This document shows positions 51,288 through 59,759 of a stretch of DNA of 64,000 bases, in pieces (the stretch's first letter is position 1; each line of letters starts with the position of its first letter). The DNA comes from Runella sp. SP2 (GTDB lineage Bacteria; Bacteroidota; Bacteroidia; Cytophagales; Spirosomataceae): contig NZ_CP031030.1 in NCBI RefSeq assembly GCF_003711225.1, forward strand, positions 930,001 through 994,000, written 5' to 3'. A program made the position numbers and the translations under genes. The notes under the pieces were generated by a model. The model had not been told where the DNA came from and did no database searches. It worked only from the letters and a program-made list of their open reading frames with translations.

Positions 51288-52949
51288 TTACAGCGTAAAT
51301 GACTCTGGAATTGTGAACCCTTGGTATTGAAGTTCTTTATGCACACCGAAGTAAAGGATGTCAGCGGAGTCGCCACCATGGGGAGCAAGGAGCTGGTCTG
51401 CTTCCTTATCTCCTTCTAAGCCTTTATCTTTTGCATAAGGGTCTTTGGCACCACGTTTTATCCTGGTGTTTTGCATTGATGTAAGCCCTTCGCTGAAGTT
51501 ATCTTCATTAAATAATGGATACATCACTCTTGGGTCATCACCAACGAAACCAAAAGACCAGAGGTTAAAGCGTGTGTAGGATGAAGGTGTATGTCCAAGG
51601 TAGCGTTCGTGAACAGTCCAGCCCAGCGTCTCAAGATCATTGACAAACTCGTCCTTTGGATTCTTGTCTGCAACAGATTCAGTCTTGATGTGGGTGTGGT
51701 CAAAGTAGAAGAACAACTCCTTTTTATAGAAGTATCTGTAGTAGTCGTTAAATGCTTTGGCTAAGTCCTTGACACGTTGTGGGTTTTTCACCCATACGTT
51801 TTTTAGGAATCGAAAGCAATTACCATCAGGCTGCCCCACTGATAAGAAGTTAATGCTACCCCCAAAGTCGGGTGCAGCATGTAGTGGCATCGCTCTATTG
51901 AGGTCGGCATCCTTTTTACAGTTGTTGAGCTTACCAGTACCATAGTCCTTTTCTGATAACCCATCCACAACGCTGTAGTCGATTGCGTTGTATTTGTGTT
52001 GGGGGCCGAGCAACGAGTAAAACCCCTCCTTTACATTTTGTGGCTTATTATTAAGGATGGCCCGGTCGTATTCATAATCAGGAAGCTGCTTTTTTTGTTT
52101 TTCAAAAAAGCTTTCACGCAGTACATCAATGTTCTCTAGCGTACTGGCTTCTGAATAGTAACTAAGCTTTGCACGTAGCTGATTAAGCTCCTTTCTGTAT
52201 CGAACTATTTTTCTTGCCCGCGCTGGAGCAAGTAGCTCAAGCGGGGTGTTTTTAGGATTGAGTCGGTAAAGTTCAACATTTAGTCCTTTTACCAGGGCGA
52301 CCGCTTCCTTATCCATCCCCTTCTCTTTCTCAAAAAGCCAATAGCCTTCTGGGGAGTTGGGCATATCGCTACACAAACATACCGAGTGATGCAGGTAACT
52401 TCCTGCGAAGTATCGCTCATTACCACGGTTGGTAGGTACCAACTCATCATCATAGCGCTGCTTGTTAAGAAATCTTGCTTCATCACCGACTATCCAATCA
52501 ATGCTTAAACCATTGGAACTGCCCGGTCGATCCTGGCTTACTAGCCGCATTAAGGCGACTTGGTTTTTGTTAGAGCGAACAAAAACCGCGTGTTCTGGCG
52601 TTTCTGGCGTAAAATAGGGGAGTTCTAATCCCCATTTTTTATCAGGGAACTTCCTTACCCAAAAGTCAACATCGCGGTGCATACCAAGGTCCTGCCAGTG
52701 TTTTAAGATAGGAGGGAGGGTTCTATCTAATATTTGCAGGTAAGTTTTCGCAACATTTACTCCAGCTGAACGAGGCATTTGTTGTACACACGTGAGCGTT
52801 CTCACTGATAGCCTGCCTTCTGATTTTCCTGTTGCTCGCCCCCAGAGATTCGTTTCCTCGTTGGCATCAATCAACATTCCTGCGAGTTGTGGCCTATTAT
52901 AGTGTACTCTTTTGGAAAAGTCAGGTGGTGGAACTTGGCTGAATTGCAT
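51288..52949 (-). CDS. Terminase large subunit
   Basis: This 553-aa packaging motor combines an ATPase and a nuclease. The Walker A variant WGRATGKS (about 36-43) is typical of terminases. The Walker B region LSIDWIVGDEARFL contains Asp156-Glu157. The C-terminal nuclease part has APDFGGSINFLSVG and FFYFDHTHIKTES, with acidic metal-binding residues. It overlaps the small subunit gene by 29 bases. The length is standard. Confidence 0.92.
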   Translation of the reverse strand: MQFSQVPPPDFSKRVHYNRPQLAGMLIDANEETNLWGRATGKSEGRLSVRTLTCVQQMPRSAGVNVAKTYLQILDRTLPPILKHWQDLGMHRDVDFWVRKFPDKKWGLELPYFTPETPEHAVFVRSNKNQVALMRLVSQDRPGSSNGLSIDWIVGDEARFLNKQRYDDELVPTNRGNERYFAGSYLHHSVCLCSDMPNSPEGYWLFEKEKGMDKEAVALVKGLNVELYRLNPKNTPLELLAPARARKIVRYRKELNQLRAKLSYYSEASTLENIDVLRESFFEKQKKQLPDYEYDRAILNNKPQNVKEGFYSLLGPQHKYNAIDYSVVDGLSEKDYGTGKLNNCKKDADLNRAMPLHAAPDFGGSINFLSVGQPDGNCFRFLKNVWVKNPQRVKDLAKAFNDYYRYFYKKELFFYFDHTHIKTESVADKNPKDEFVNDLETLGWTVHERYLGHTPSSYTRFNLWSFGFVGDDPRVMYPLFNEDNFSEGLTSMQNTRIKRGAKDPYAKDKGLEGDKEADQLLAPHGGDSADILYFGVHKELQYQGFTIPESFTL

Positions 52950-53571
52950 AAGGATTATCCATTATTTCATCAAAATCTACATCGACAATTTCTGCCTCTT
53001 TTCTTTTCTTCTCCTTGAATATCCTCAGTTTGTGTTCGAGGTTCTCAATTGGGTCGAATCCAAGAAGCGTAGGGTCGAAAACAGGAAAAATATGTACGAT
53101 GACGGGAGAAGGGATGACGTTCTCAGGCTCCATAAACCCAAGCACGTCGGCGAGTAGCTTGTCTGCTTTGTTGGCTTCACCTGCTGCTTTGAGGTCAATT
53201 TCAGCAAGGTCGTCCATTTTTTTCTGACGGCGCTTGAGTCGCTCCACCATCGCTGCTTTCTCTGCCTCCTTATTTACTTTCTCCATCGATGCAAAAAATC
53301 GCATCGTGTTTTGTACATCGATGTAGGCTTGTTTCTCGCTTATCCCAAATTGCGTAATAAGTACGCTAACTAGCTCCCTGTTGCTAGATGGCTGGTAGGT
53401 GAGGTACCATTCCCTGCACCATCGCCACCGCTCCAGTTGCTCAAATTGCTTTTCAGATAGGTTTGAATTCGAGTTTGTGTAGTACCTATATATAGCATCG
53501 AAGTCGTCCTCGAAGCGCTCGGCAAGGCTTTTAGGTGCTTTTTTAACTTTTGCGACGGCATCTTTTTTCAT
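52921..53571 (-). CDS. Terminase small subunit-like protein
   Basis: This 216-aa protein has a helix-turn-helix-like N-terminal region (RWRWCREWYLTYQPSSNREL, VSVLITQFGISEKQAYIDVQ) matching small terminases of Bacteroidota phages. A coiled-coil middle (EKAAMVERLKRRQKKMDDLA) and an acidic C-terminal tail follow. It overlaps the large subunit gene. It would recognise phage DNA and load the large subunit. Confidence 0.8.
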   Translation of the reverse strand: MKKDAVAKVKKAPKSLAERFEDDFDAIYRYYTNSNSNLSEKQFEQLERWRWCREWYLTYQPSSNRELVSVLITQFGISEKQAYIDVQNTMRFFASMEKVNKEAEKAAMVERLKRRQKKMDDLAEIDLKAAGEANKADKLLADVLGFMEPENVIPSPVIVHIFPVFDPTLLGFDPIENLEHKLRIFKEKKRKEAEIVDVDFDEIMDNPYAIQPSSTT

Positions 53572-54200
53572 CTTTCCAAATAGCCTTTAATTTCATCTGT
53601 CTTTTCAAGCGATTGAAGCTCAAGTAGATATTCATCCAATTTTGACTTAGTTTTCGCGATGTCATCGGCCAAAATCTGCCCCTTCAGCTTTTTCTGAAGT
53701 TTGGTGATGTAGCTTCTTACATTCAGATAGCGTCGTACTGGGTTGTCCGTCTCAATTTCAATTGGTCTATAGACAAGCCCTTGGGCTTCAAAAAGAGCCA
53801 ATTTCCCAAACAGGTCGTCGAGTTCTTCAGAAATACCAAGGATTTCAAAAGCGTGGCCACGACGTTCTTCGACCGTTGGCAATACGTGAAGTTGTGCTTT
53901 GAGTTGAGTTCGTTTGTTGAGCAACTCTTTGGTCATGCGTCTCCAGTCCTTTACTTCTTCGGGTTCGTTGCTGTTGGCTACTTGGTGTTCTTCTAAGAGA
54001 ATTTGTTCAGCAGCCTCGATTTCTTCTCGAAGCTTCTCTTGATTATAAGAAGTGCTCCCAACCAAAAACACATAATACAATCCCGTATCACCGTACAAAT
54101 CACGATAGAGCTTAATACCCTGTGAATAGTCCAGAACATTTGTCCAGGACTGAATTTTGCTGAGCAAATTTTGCCGTTTTTCATGGGACAGGCCGCGCAT
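53568..54200 (-). CDS. Coiled-coil protein upstream of terminase (210 aa)
   Basis: An almost fully helical protein (EKLREEIEAAEQILLEEHQV, YITKLQKKLKGQILADDIAK) of no recognised family. It overlaps the terminase small subunit by 4 bases and is the first gene after the internal terminator at 54245-54271, so it probably opens a sub-operon. The role may be packaging-related. Confidence 0.55.
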   Translation of the reverse strand: MRGLSHEKRQNLLSKIQSWTNVLDYSQGIKLYRDLYGDTGLYYVFLVGSTSYNQEKLREEIEAAEQILLEEHQVANSNEPEEVKDWRRMTKELLNKRTQLKAQLHVLPTVEERRGHAFEILGISEELDDLFGKLALFEAQGLVYRPIEIETDNPVRRYLNVRSYITKLQKKLKGQILADDIAKTKSKLDEYLLELQSLEKTDEIKGYLER

Positions 54201-54244
54201 AAATAATTTGTTTTGTACAACGTTTTATGGAATATGTTACATAA

Positions 54245-54271
54245 AAAAAGTCGGCCATTGACCGACTTTTT
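54245..54271. terminator. Internal late-operon terminator
   Basis: AAAAAGTCGG (54245-54254) and CCGACTTTTT (54262-54271) form a 10-bp stem with a 7-base loop and A/T tracts. It divides the late genes into a head block (54.3-58.8 kb) and a packaging/tail block. Confidence 0.85.
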
Positions 54272-54291
54272 CGCACACTTCTAACCCACCT

Positions 54292-54504
54292 TTATTCAGC
54301 CGTCACGAACGGACAGCCATTTTCGTACAACCATTGAAGGTCATCTTGGCTTGCTTGTGCCAAATCAAACTTGAGCCCTCCATGAGAGATGGGGATTCGC
54401 CCATCTTTCAGCGGTTTCAGCCCCTTTACTTTGAGCTGCTTGGAGGTCGTTGGTTCGGAGTTCTGAATTTCGACCTCATTTGAAGGCCTTTCGATTTTTG
54501 CCAT
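54292..54504 (-). CDS. Small late protein (70 aa)
   Basis: A short soluble protein (VEIQNSEPTTSKQLKVKGLK, AQASQDDLQWLYENGCPFVT) whose end resembles small head-block accessory proteins of Bacteroidota phages. It is the last gene before the internal terminator. The function is unknown. Confidence 0.55.
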   Translation of the reverse strand: MAKIERPSNEVEIQNSEPTTSKQLKVKGLKPLKDGRIPISHGGLKFDLAQASQDDLQWLYENGCPFVTAE

Positions 54505-54531
54505 TGAAGTTAATTGTTAAGGCCACAAGCT

Positions 54532-55077
54532 CTAGGCGCTTGGAGCGGTTTGTACAGTCCCCGAGTACAGCACCAAAAACTTCTGAGTCGCCTTGACCTC
54601 AAAGTTGTACATAGCAGCATCGCCTTCAGGAGTACCTCCAGCCTTGGTGGCAGTCATGGTTGCTTTGTGCTTAAAGCTGCCAATGATTTCGTACTGACCC
54701 TCTGGCAATGAATTGGGTTTGGTCAAAAACACATAAGGTGTGTTGCCATCACCAATATTGTAGAGCGCGTGGCCATCTGGGTTGTTGGCGCTAAGTGCAA
54801 ATGCCAACTTTGCCGCTTTCATCCCACTGGTGCCAGCCGGCTCATAGTTGGAATTGACACTGTTTGATTTTGCCTGTATCTCACGCCAAAACTTTCCAGC
54901 CTTGAAAACAGGTACTGTCGTGATTTTAAATTTGTCACGCAGTACTGTTTGCGAGGTAGGAGGTAATGGAATGCTCACAAAATCAGAAAGCAACGCATAA
55001 TACAGCACGTCCTCGTTACCGCCGCCGTTGGGGTTACAAGGGTCGTTTGTTTCTTCGACATCAATTACATCGCACAT
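54532..55077 (-). CDS. Virion protein, possibly tail tube or decoration (181 aa)
   Basis: After an acidic Asn/Gly-rich opening, the protein is beta-rich (LLSDFVSIPLPPTSQTVLRD, TPYVFLTKPNSLPEGQYEII, GDAAMYNFEVKATQKFLVLY). The size and pattern fit a tail tube or head decoration protein. It follows the capsid gene by two genes. I cannot decide between the two. Confidence 0.55.
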   Translation of the reverse strand: MCDVIDVEETNDPCNPNGGGNEDVLYYALLSDFVSIPLPPTSQTVLRDKFKITTVPVFKAGKFWREIQAKSNSVNSNYEPAGTSGMKAAKLAFALSANNPDGHALYNIGDGNTPYVFLTKPNSLPEGQYEIIGSFKHKATMTATKAGGTPEGDAAMYNFEVKATQKFLVLYSGTVQTAPSA

Positions 55078-55113
55078 TTCAGAAAAAATTAAAATAGTGT
55101 AAAAAAAGGTAGC

Positions 55114-55410
55114 TTACGCCTCACGCTTAACAAGGAAGCCTACTTTCTTGTCAATGAGCTTTGCCACGAGCTTGGCATCTTTCAAATCCTCGATGGTATA
55201 GTCAGTACCTTCAAAGTTGAATTTTTGAGCAGTCACCTCATAAGTTGCTCCCTTATGGGTAACAGTCGGAGTTTGGGCGCTGGTCAACCCATCCATTTTC
55301 TTTGCTTCCAGCTGTTTGCCCATGTCCTCAATAATTGCTAACAAGTCCTTTTCGCGTGGCGTAAGGTCATCTGAAGTAGCTGGACCTGGGTTTTGTTTTT
55401 CGTTTGCCAT
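55114..55410 (-). CDS. Small head-block protein (98 aa)
   Basis: The frame opens at 55434, but the ATG at 55410 (MANEKQNPGPATSDDL) looks like the natural start. A helical, charged N-terminal half is followed by a small beta part (TYEVTAQKFNFEGTDYTIED). It lies directly after the capsid gene. Head completion or decoration is possible. Confidence 0.55.
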   Translation of the reverse strand: MANEKQNPGPATSDDLTPREKDLLAIIEDMGKQLEAKKMDGLTSAQTPTVTHKGATYEVTAQKFNFEGTDYTIEDLKDAKLVAKLIDKKVGFLVKREA

Positions 55411-55470
55411 GTGTAGAAAGAGTTTGAGGGGCAACTCGCCTACATCGCAAGCTGCCCCTTCTGGATAAGA

Positions 55471-56442
55471 TTATTCTTGGTCGTTACAAAACACAATGTC
55501 AGGAATCACAAACCCGACACCCATCCACCAGTCGGTGAGAAGCTTCACAATGCGGTCAACCCCCTGAATATCGAATCGACCCATGTTATTGGTTTTCTTC
55601 ATCAGAAGAATCGCATTTTCTTTTGGCGTACAGAAGATTCTGTTGCAGGCGCTACCATTGGCTTTCAAGTTCATCGACGGAATCCCCTCAATAGTCAAGT
55701 TTGTGAACTTGATTTTGGTTACGCCGTTAGCATTGTCAGCCGTTACGGTATCTTTTCCGTACTTCTCGTTGTAGCCATACATGTACTTCAACACAAGGTC
55801 TTCGCTCATGTACACCGTCATCGGGATGTTACGGTACTCTTTGCGAATACCAGCGTGGAAAGCTCGCATGTAGTCCACGAAGTCTTTGTCTGCGGCTGGA
55901 ATCGCCCCCAAAGCCGTTGGTGATGTGCGTCCCGCAGTAATGTGATCCTTCACAATCTTCTGGATACCATCCATCGATGTGCCTTGAGCCCCTGGAGTAT
56001 TAGTCGTTGGTGCAGTATATACACCAGCGCCAATTTCATACAGCTCAATTTCCTCTTGAATTTTGGGTAAAACCAGTACTTCCACCCACCACCGGATAAA
56101 CGGCCACTCGCTCCGTTTTACGTTCTCAGAGGATAAGAAGCCAAGCCATGTTGCCTCCAAGTCATCTGGCGACTCTGACAAGTCAGCCTTCATGTGAAAC
56201 TGTCTGATTTCAACAGGCTTGAAAGCACTTGTGCCAGTCGGAGTAAAAGCCTTTTGAAAAGGCTGCACAATACGTGAATGTGAAGCTTCAGAGGCACGCC
56301 AAATGGTGTCATCTGTGTACACAGTCGTAAAGGCTTTGGGGGTTACCAAACTCCGTCGCAATTTCTGACGAATACTCGTCAAATTTTGCCCCTGGCTGAG
56401 ATAGTAAGCCCCAAACTCAGTTACAATGTCTGTAATGTTCAT
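55471..56442 (-). CDS. Major capsid protein-like
   Basis: The 323-aa product follows a ClpP/SppA-type protease, the usual order for HK97-fold capsids. Key segments are VTPKAFTTVYTDDTIWRASE, RQFHMKADLSESPDDLEATW, and the C-terminal IFCTPKENAILLMKKTNNMG, which fits the A-domain strands of HK97-like shells. Size is normal. The call is based on position and fold pattern. Confidence 0.75.
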   Translation of the reverse strand: MNITDIVTEFGAYYLSQGQNLTSIRQKLRRSLVTPKAFTTVYTDDTIWRASEASHSRIVQPFQKAFTPTGTSAFKPVEIRQFHMKADLSESPDDLEATWLGFLSSENVKRSEWPFIRWWVEVLVLPKIQEEIELYEIGAGVYTAPTTNTPGAQGTSMDGIQKIVKDHITAGRTSPTALGAIPAADKDFVDYMRAFHAGIRKEYRNIPMTVYMSEDLVLKYMYGYNEKYGKDTVTADNANGVTKIKFTNLTIEGIPSMNLKANGSACNRIFCTPKENAILLMKKTNNMGRFDIQGVDRIVKLLTDWWMGVGFVIPDIVFCNDQE

Positions 56443-56472
56443 TTAGTAAGCTGTTAATAGGTAAAACAAATA

Positions 56473-57741
56473 TTAAGCTCCAAAAAGAGCGTCCGCCGCC
56501 TTGTTATGAGGAAGCTCATCCAGGATTTGCTGCGGTGTTTTTTTGCCAGAATCCCCTTCAGCTTTTTGCTCTGAAGCTTTCGGCGTCGGCTTTTCTCCTG
56601 GTTGTTGACCAAGGCGTGTTACTTCAGCTTGCGCATCGTCACGCTCTTTGGTGAGCGTTGTCACCTGAGCTTGCGCGTCATCGCGCTCCTTGGTCAAAGT
56701 CGTTACTTGGGCTTGAGCCGCGTCGCGCTCTTTGGTAAGCGTTGTTACTTGAGCCTGCGCGTCGTCACGCTCTTTGGTGACAGAAGCTAGAGTTGCCTCT
56801 TCCGAAGCACCCTCTTGTGAGCCATGTTTTGACAACAGTGACTTCAATTCACTAATCAGAGACATAGATGTTGATTTACGTTTGGAAGTTTGAAAGCGGT
56901 CGGAGACTTCAGCCAGCACGTCGGCCAAAGTAGAAGTGCCATCTATCAGACCCACCTTTTTGGCTTCATCGGTCATGTAGATAGCACCCTTGAAAGGGTC
57001 ACCAGCTTTTGGATTTAGTTTCCCAGCTCTGGCGGCCTTGATGTCGTTAATGAAGATTTGGTTCGACTGAGTCAGCTCAGCCTTGAGAAGCGTATCGTCC
57101 TTTTTGTCGAATAGGTTTCGCACATCAAGGTTCTTCTCGGTACTTTGGGCGGCATATACTTCGTAGATAGGGAGGCCAATTTTCTCGAAATACTTATTGA
57201 AGTCAGCCAGTACCGCGTAGGTGCCAATGCTACCGACGATGTCATTGGGCTGTGTAGTGTATATCGCATCACTACCAGCAATGTAGTAATAGCCCGCGCT
57301 TGCGGCCAAGTTGTCAACCAGCGATATCACAGGCTTGGCGGGGTTGCTCACCGCCTGAAACACCTCTCTGGTACCGTATGCCATCCCTCCTGGGCTATCA
57401 ATCAGGATCACACTGCCCACAAAACGCGTATCGCCGTAGATAGAGTTGAGCAACCCAACATACTCTTTTGAGCCTGTAGAATACCAGCTAGAGTACTTGC
57501 TTATCGGTCCTCGTATGGCAATCACTGCTACCGAGCCGTTGGGGGCATTTTTTAGGTCAGTTGTCGTCCCGCTTTGAAAATGTACTGCTGCGGCCTCAAT
57601 AATCTTTGGAGGTCGCTCACTTTTTTCGTTGGCGGCATTCATAAGCCGCACCATTTCAGTAGAGTTAGCCAGCGCCCATTGCTGGTCTATCCACCATTGC
57701 CCACTCGTGAGCGCCAATACGGTCTGTTGCAGTTCATTCAT
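56473..57741 (-). CDS. Head maturation protease (S49/SppA type) fused to a scaffold-like coil
   Basis: Residues 65-250 form a ClpP/SppA-like serine protease: SVILIDSPGGMAYGTREVFQ, then NLAASAGYYYIAGSDA, with the nucleophile Ser148. A Lys in LLKAELTQSNQIFINDIKAA is the likely general base. The C-terminal 110 residues contain four 14-aa repeats of the type TTLTKERDDAQAQV, a coiled coil that would act as an internal scaffold and be removed at maturation. It lies just upstream of the capsid gene. Confidence 0.88.
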   Translation of the reverse strand: MNELQQTVLALTSGQWWIDQQWALANSTEMVRLMNAANEKSERPPKIIEAAAVHFQSGTTTDLKNAPNGSVAVIAIRGPISKYSSWYSTGSKEYVGLLNSIYGDTRFVGSVILIDSPGGMAYGTREVFQAVSNPAKPVISLVDNLAASAGYYYIAGSDAIYTTQPNDIVGSIGTYAVLADFNKYFEKIGLPIYEVYAAQSTEKNLDVRNLFDKKDDTLLKAELTQSNQIFINDIKAARAGKLNPKAGDPFKGAIYMTDEAKKVGLIDGTSTLADVLAEVSDRFQTSKRKSTSMSLISELKSLLSKHGSQEGASEEATLASVTKERDDAQAQVTTLTKERDAAQAQVTTLTKERDDAQAQVTTLTKERDDAQAEVTRLGQQPGEKPTPKASEQKAEGDSGKKTPQQILDELPHNKAADALFGA

Positions 57742-57789
57742 AATGCAACATTATCCGTACTTTCTCCTAACTAATAGGACTTTATCGCT

Positions 57790-58278
57790 CTACCAACGGT
57801 GGTCAAACAGCGCAGGGCGTGAGAATACCCCCGCAAATTCAATCTGAAAACCACGACGTTGGAGTGGTGTCGTAATCTCGTATTTCCGACTCGAAAGCCG
57901 CAGTTTTTGGCTGATATTGCCCACCAGCCGCCATCGGTCATCCATGTCACGTGCCCTCGCCACCCAATATTGCAGCTTCATCAGCTCCAGTTGCTCCAAT
58001 ACCGTTTTGGTATCTTTCGGATAAAACCCACCTAGCCGTATTTCGTAGCTTGTCCCTTGTGTGCTATCGTTGTCGATTTCCGAATAAAACGAAGTATTGT
58101 CATCAAACTCAATCCGAATCCACTTCCAGCCCGATTTCAGCGTCAAAGGCCCCACAAAGCCTAGTCCGCTCGGTATCGCCATCGTTTGGATGGCCACCGC
58201 TGGCACCACCTCAATATACTGTAGCCCACCCTCACCATTTTCGCAAGGGTCGTACGTAAGCAATAAGTCTTCAAACAT
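57790..58278 (-). CDS. Hypothetical head-block protein (162 aa)
   Basis: A beta-rich protein (IEVVPAVAIQTMAIPSGLGF, LKSGWKWIRIEFDDNTSFYS, SRKYEITTPLQRRGFQIEFA). It starts at the stop of the upstream gene. No family is secure. Confidence 0.55.
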   Translation of the reverse strand: MFEDLLLTYDPCENGEGGLQYIEVVPAVAIQTMAIPSGLGFVGPLTLKSGWKWIRIEFDDNTSFYSEIDNDSTQGTSYEIRLGGFYPKDTKTVLEQLELMKLQYWVARARDMDDRWRLVGNISQKLRLSSRKYEITTPLQRRGFQIEFAGVFSRPALFDHRW

Positions 58279-58805
58279 TATTTGAGAAGTTTCGCTGGTA
58301 AAAATTTGATGTAAGTATCCACGTTTGTGCCATACTTTCGTCGGATGCGATAATACATCTTGCGGGTTCGCTCGTCAGGAAACTCCTTCTCGTAGATGTC
58401 GTATCTATCCCGAAACTCATCAATACACTGTTGTATATCAGAGCCGCCAGTGATGAAGTGGTGGTACAGAATGTACACCATCAGCTCGGCATACATCATT
58501 TTTAGTAGCATCCGGTTAATGTGGAAGCACTGCTCAATCGGCACGTCGCTGCCCTGCCTGAAAGCCACCCAGCTCCCGAGCAAACATTTGAACGGTTCAG
58601 TTAGGTGCTCATACTTTTTTTTACGTGGAGTTTTTTCACTTTTAAACGAAGTTTTCTTGACTCCAAGATTCACAATACTCCCCAAGAGAGAGTTGTAATC
58701 GATTTCCAGCGGTTCGCTAAAATGCTCACGTAGGTACTTTGCCGTAGCAGGTTCAAGGTAGATGTAGGTGGCCACTTTAGGCCAAGATTTTGTGGACTGA
58801 GTCAT
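58278..58805 (-). CDS. First late-operon protein (175 aa), unknown
   Basis: The open frame reaches back to 58958, but that part would cover the small-RNA hairpin and is rich in poly-Lys/Phe codons. The ATG at 58805 (MTQSTKSWPKVATYIYLEPA) is therefore preferred. The rest is helical and basic (AELMVYILYHHFITGGSDIQ, RTRKMYYRIRRKYGTNVDTY). As the first late gene it may be regulatory or head-assembly related. No family is recognised. Confidence 0.6.
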   Translation of the reverse strand: MTQSTKSWPKVATYIYLEPATAKYLREHFSEPLEIDYNSLLGSIVNLGVKKTSFKSEKTPRKKKYEHLTEPFKCLLGSWVAFRQGSDVPIEQCFHINRMLLKMMYAELMVYILYHHFITGGSDIQQCIDEFRDRYDIYEKEFPDERTRKMYYRIRRKYGTNVDTYIKFLPAKLLK

Positions 58806-58815
58806 AAAAAGTAAG

Positions 58816-58883
58816 TATCTTTGGAGAGCCAATTCCAAGAGACTTACCCTACTGAAGCCCGCCGCCAAGCGGGCATTTTTTTT
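58816..58883 (+). ncRNA. Predicted small RNA antisense to the late-operon leader
   Basis: TATCTTTG (58816-58823) is an exact TAnnTTTG -7 box on the plus strand, with TTG about 23 bases upstream. Roughly 35 bases later the stem GCCCGC (58857-58862)/GCGGGC (58869-58874) is followed by eight T bases, a classical intrinsic terminator on the plus strand. No gene lies between. The predicted transcript is about 50-55 nt and opposite the leader of the leftward late operon. The feature is predicted from sequence only. Confidence 0.5.
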
Positions 58884-58914
58884 GTAAAAAAAACACTTTT
58901 TTTTGATAAAATAC

Positions 58915-58945
58915 TTGTTACATAACGTAACAAAATGTACCTTTA
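58915..58945 (+). promoter_or_regulatory. Promoter with embedded operator for the rightward control genes
   Basis: TTG (58915-58917), 20 bases, then TACCTTTA (58938-58945) fits the Bacteroidota promoter pattern with one mismatch. The palindrome TTGTTAC-ATAAC-GTAACAA (58915-58933) covers the -33 side and spacer. A regulator bound there would block this promoter. It would also touch a divergent leftward promoter that could drive the late operon. Confidence 0.6.
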
Positions 58946-58969
58946 CATCATCAAACAAATCAATAACAC

Positions 58970-59146
58970 ATGGACATAAAAAAACAAATTGAATTGGCTA
59001 TCGCGAGGCTCGAACGCGAAAACGCCCAACTTGCCAAAGTCTTAAACTCCTTTTCAGAGAATTATACCGAAGAGCAAATCAATCAAGTTCTTGATGAAAT
59101 TCTGAAAAACAAAGAACTAATCGAAAAACTAAAAAGGGGGCTATAG
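58970..59146 (+). CDS. Small helical protein (58 aa)
   Basis: MDIKKQIELAIARLERENAQ continues as one charged amphipathic helix ending LIEKLKRGL. It is 25 bases downstream of the -7 box of the promoter at 58915-58945 and 15 bases before the HTH gene. It may be a partner of that regulator. Too short to assign a family. Confidence 0.55.
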   Translation: MDIKKQIELAIARLERENAQLAKVLNSFSENYTEEQINQVLDEILKNKELIEKLKRGL

Positions 59147-59161
59147 CCCCCACCCACTTCT

Positions 59162-59440
59162 ATGAATATCGAAGCACAAAACCAACTAGCCGCCGCCTTG
59201 GCAGCCTCTCGTGAGGCTCGCCAAAGTGCGATTGCCCTCCTCATGTCTGAAGGAGAAACCATTGAACTCTCAGACTGGGTAACTATAAAAGAGTACGCCA
59301 AACGTTTCAATTTGGAGAGTACAAACGTGGTCTCTAACTGGATTAAGCGGGGCATTATTCCTGCCGAAAATGTTAGGGAAATTCCTGAGCTAAATAATAT
59401 AAAACTCATCAAGGCCGTGCCTTACATGGAGCCTGCCTAG
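59162..59440 (+). CDS. HTH DNA-binding protein (MerR/excisionase-like)
   Basis: Residues about 35-75 (LSDWVTIKEYAKRFNLESTN, VVSNWIKRGIIPAENVREIP) form the helix-turn-helix and wing of the MerR/excisionase type. The N-terminal third is an Ala-rich helix. The 92-aa size and its place near the integrase and late promoter suit either an excisionase-type directionality factor or a regulator of the palindrome at 58915-58933. A strong terminator follows. Confidence 0.7.
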   Translation: MNIEAQNQLAAALAASREARQSAIALLMSEGETIELSDWVTIKEYAKRFNLESTNVVSNWIKRGIIPAENVREIPELNNIKLIKAVPYMEPA

Positions 59441-59472
59441 TAGTTATTTAAAAGATTTGTTTGATAATCCCG

Positions 59473-59506
59473 AAACCCCGTTGGTCTTACCGACGGGGTT
59501 TTTTAT
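59473..59506 (+). terminator. Terminator after the HTH gene
   Basis: AAACCCCGTTGG (59473-59484) pairs with CCGACGGGGTTT (59490-59501, one G-T pair) around TCTTA, followed by T bases. It stops the rightward control transcript before the convergent amidoligase operon. Confidence 0.85.
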
Positions 59507-59730
59507 TGTGGTTGCAACTCAGGCGTGTTAGAAGCGAATGGTTGCCGTAAAGATAAAGCGTGGGTTCGTAGTGCTTCTTCATAAATTCGCTCAAGATATT
59601 CTTGGTGCATAGTAGCAGGAATGTGCTTTATGAGCAATGTATCGTTTGCTAAAATAAACTCCTTGAGCTGTTCCACATTCATTTTCATAAGCCTTGACAG
59701 CTCCTTTTTTGTAAGTTTCTTCTTTTCCAT
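59503..59730 (-). CDS. Third protein of the amidoligase operon (75 aa)
   Basis: A helical Lys-rich start (MEKKKLTKKELSRLMKMNVE) leads to a short second helix pair. It is transcribed 29 bases after the 78-aa gene and is probably the last gene of the amidoligase operon. Family unknown. Confidence 0.55.
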   Translation of the reverse strand: MEKKKLTKKELSRLMKMNVEQLKEFILANDTLLIKHIPATMHQEYLERIYEEALRTHALSLRQPFASNTPELQPQ

Positions 59731-59759
59731 ACCACTACAGTTTTATTTAAAAATGTAAA

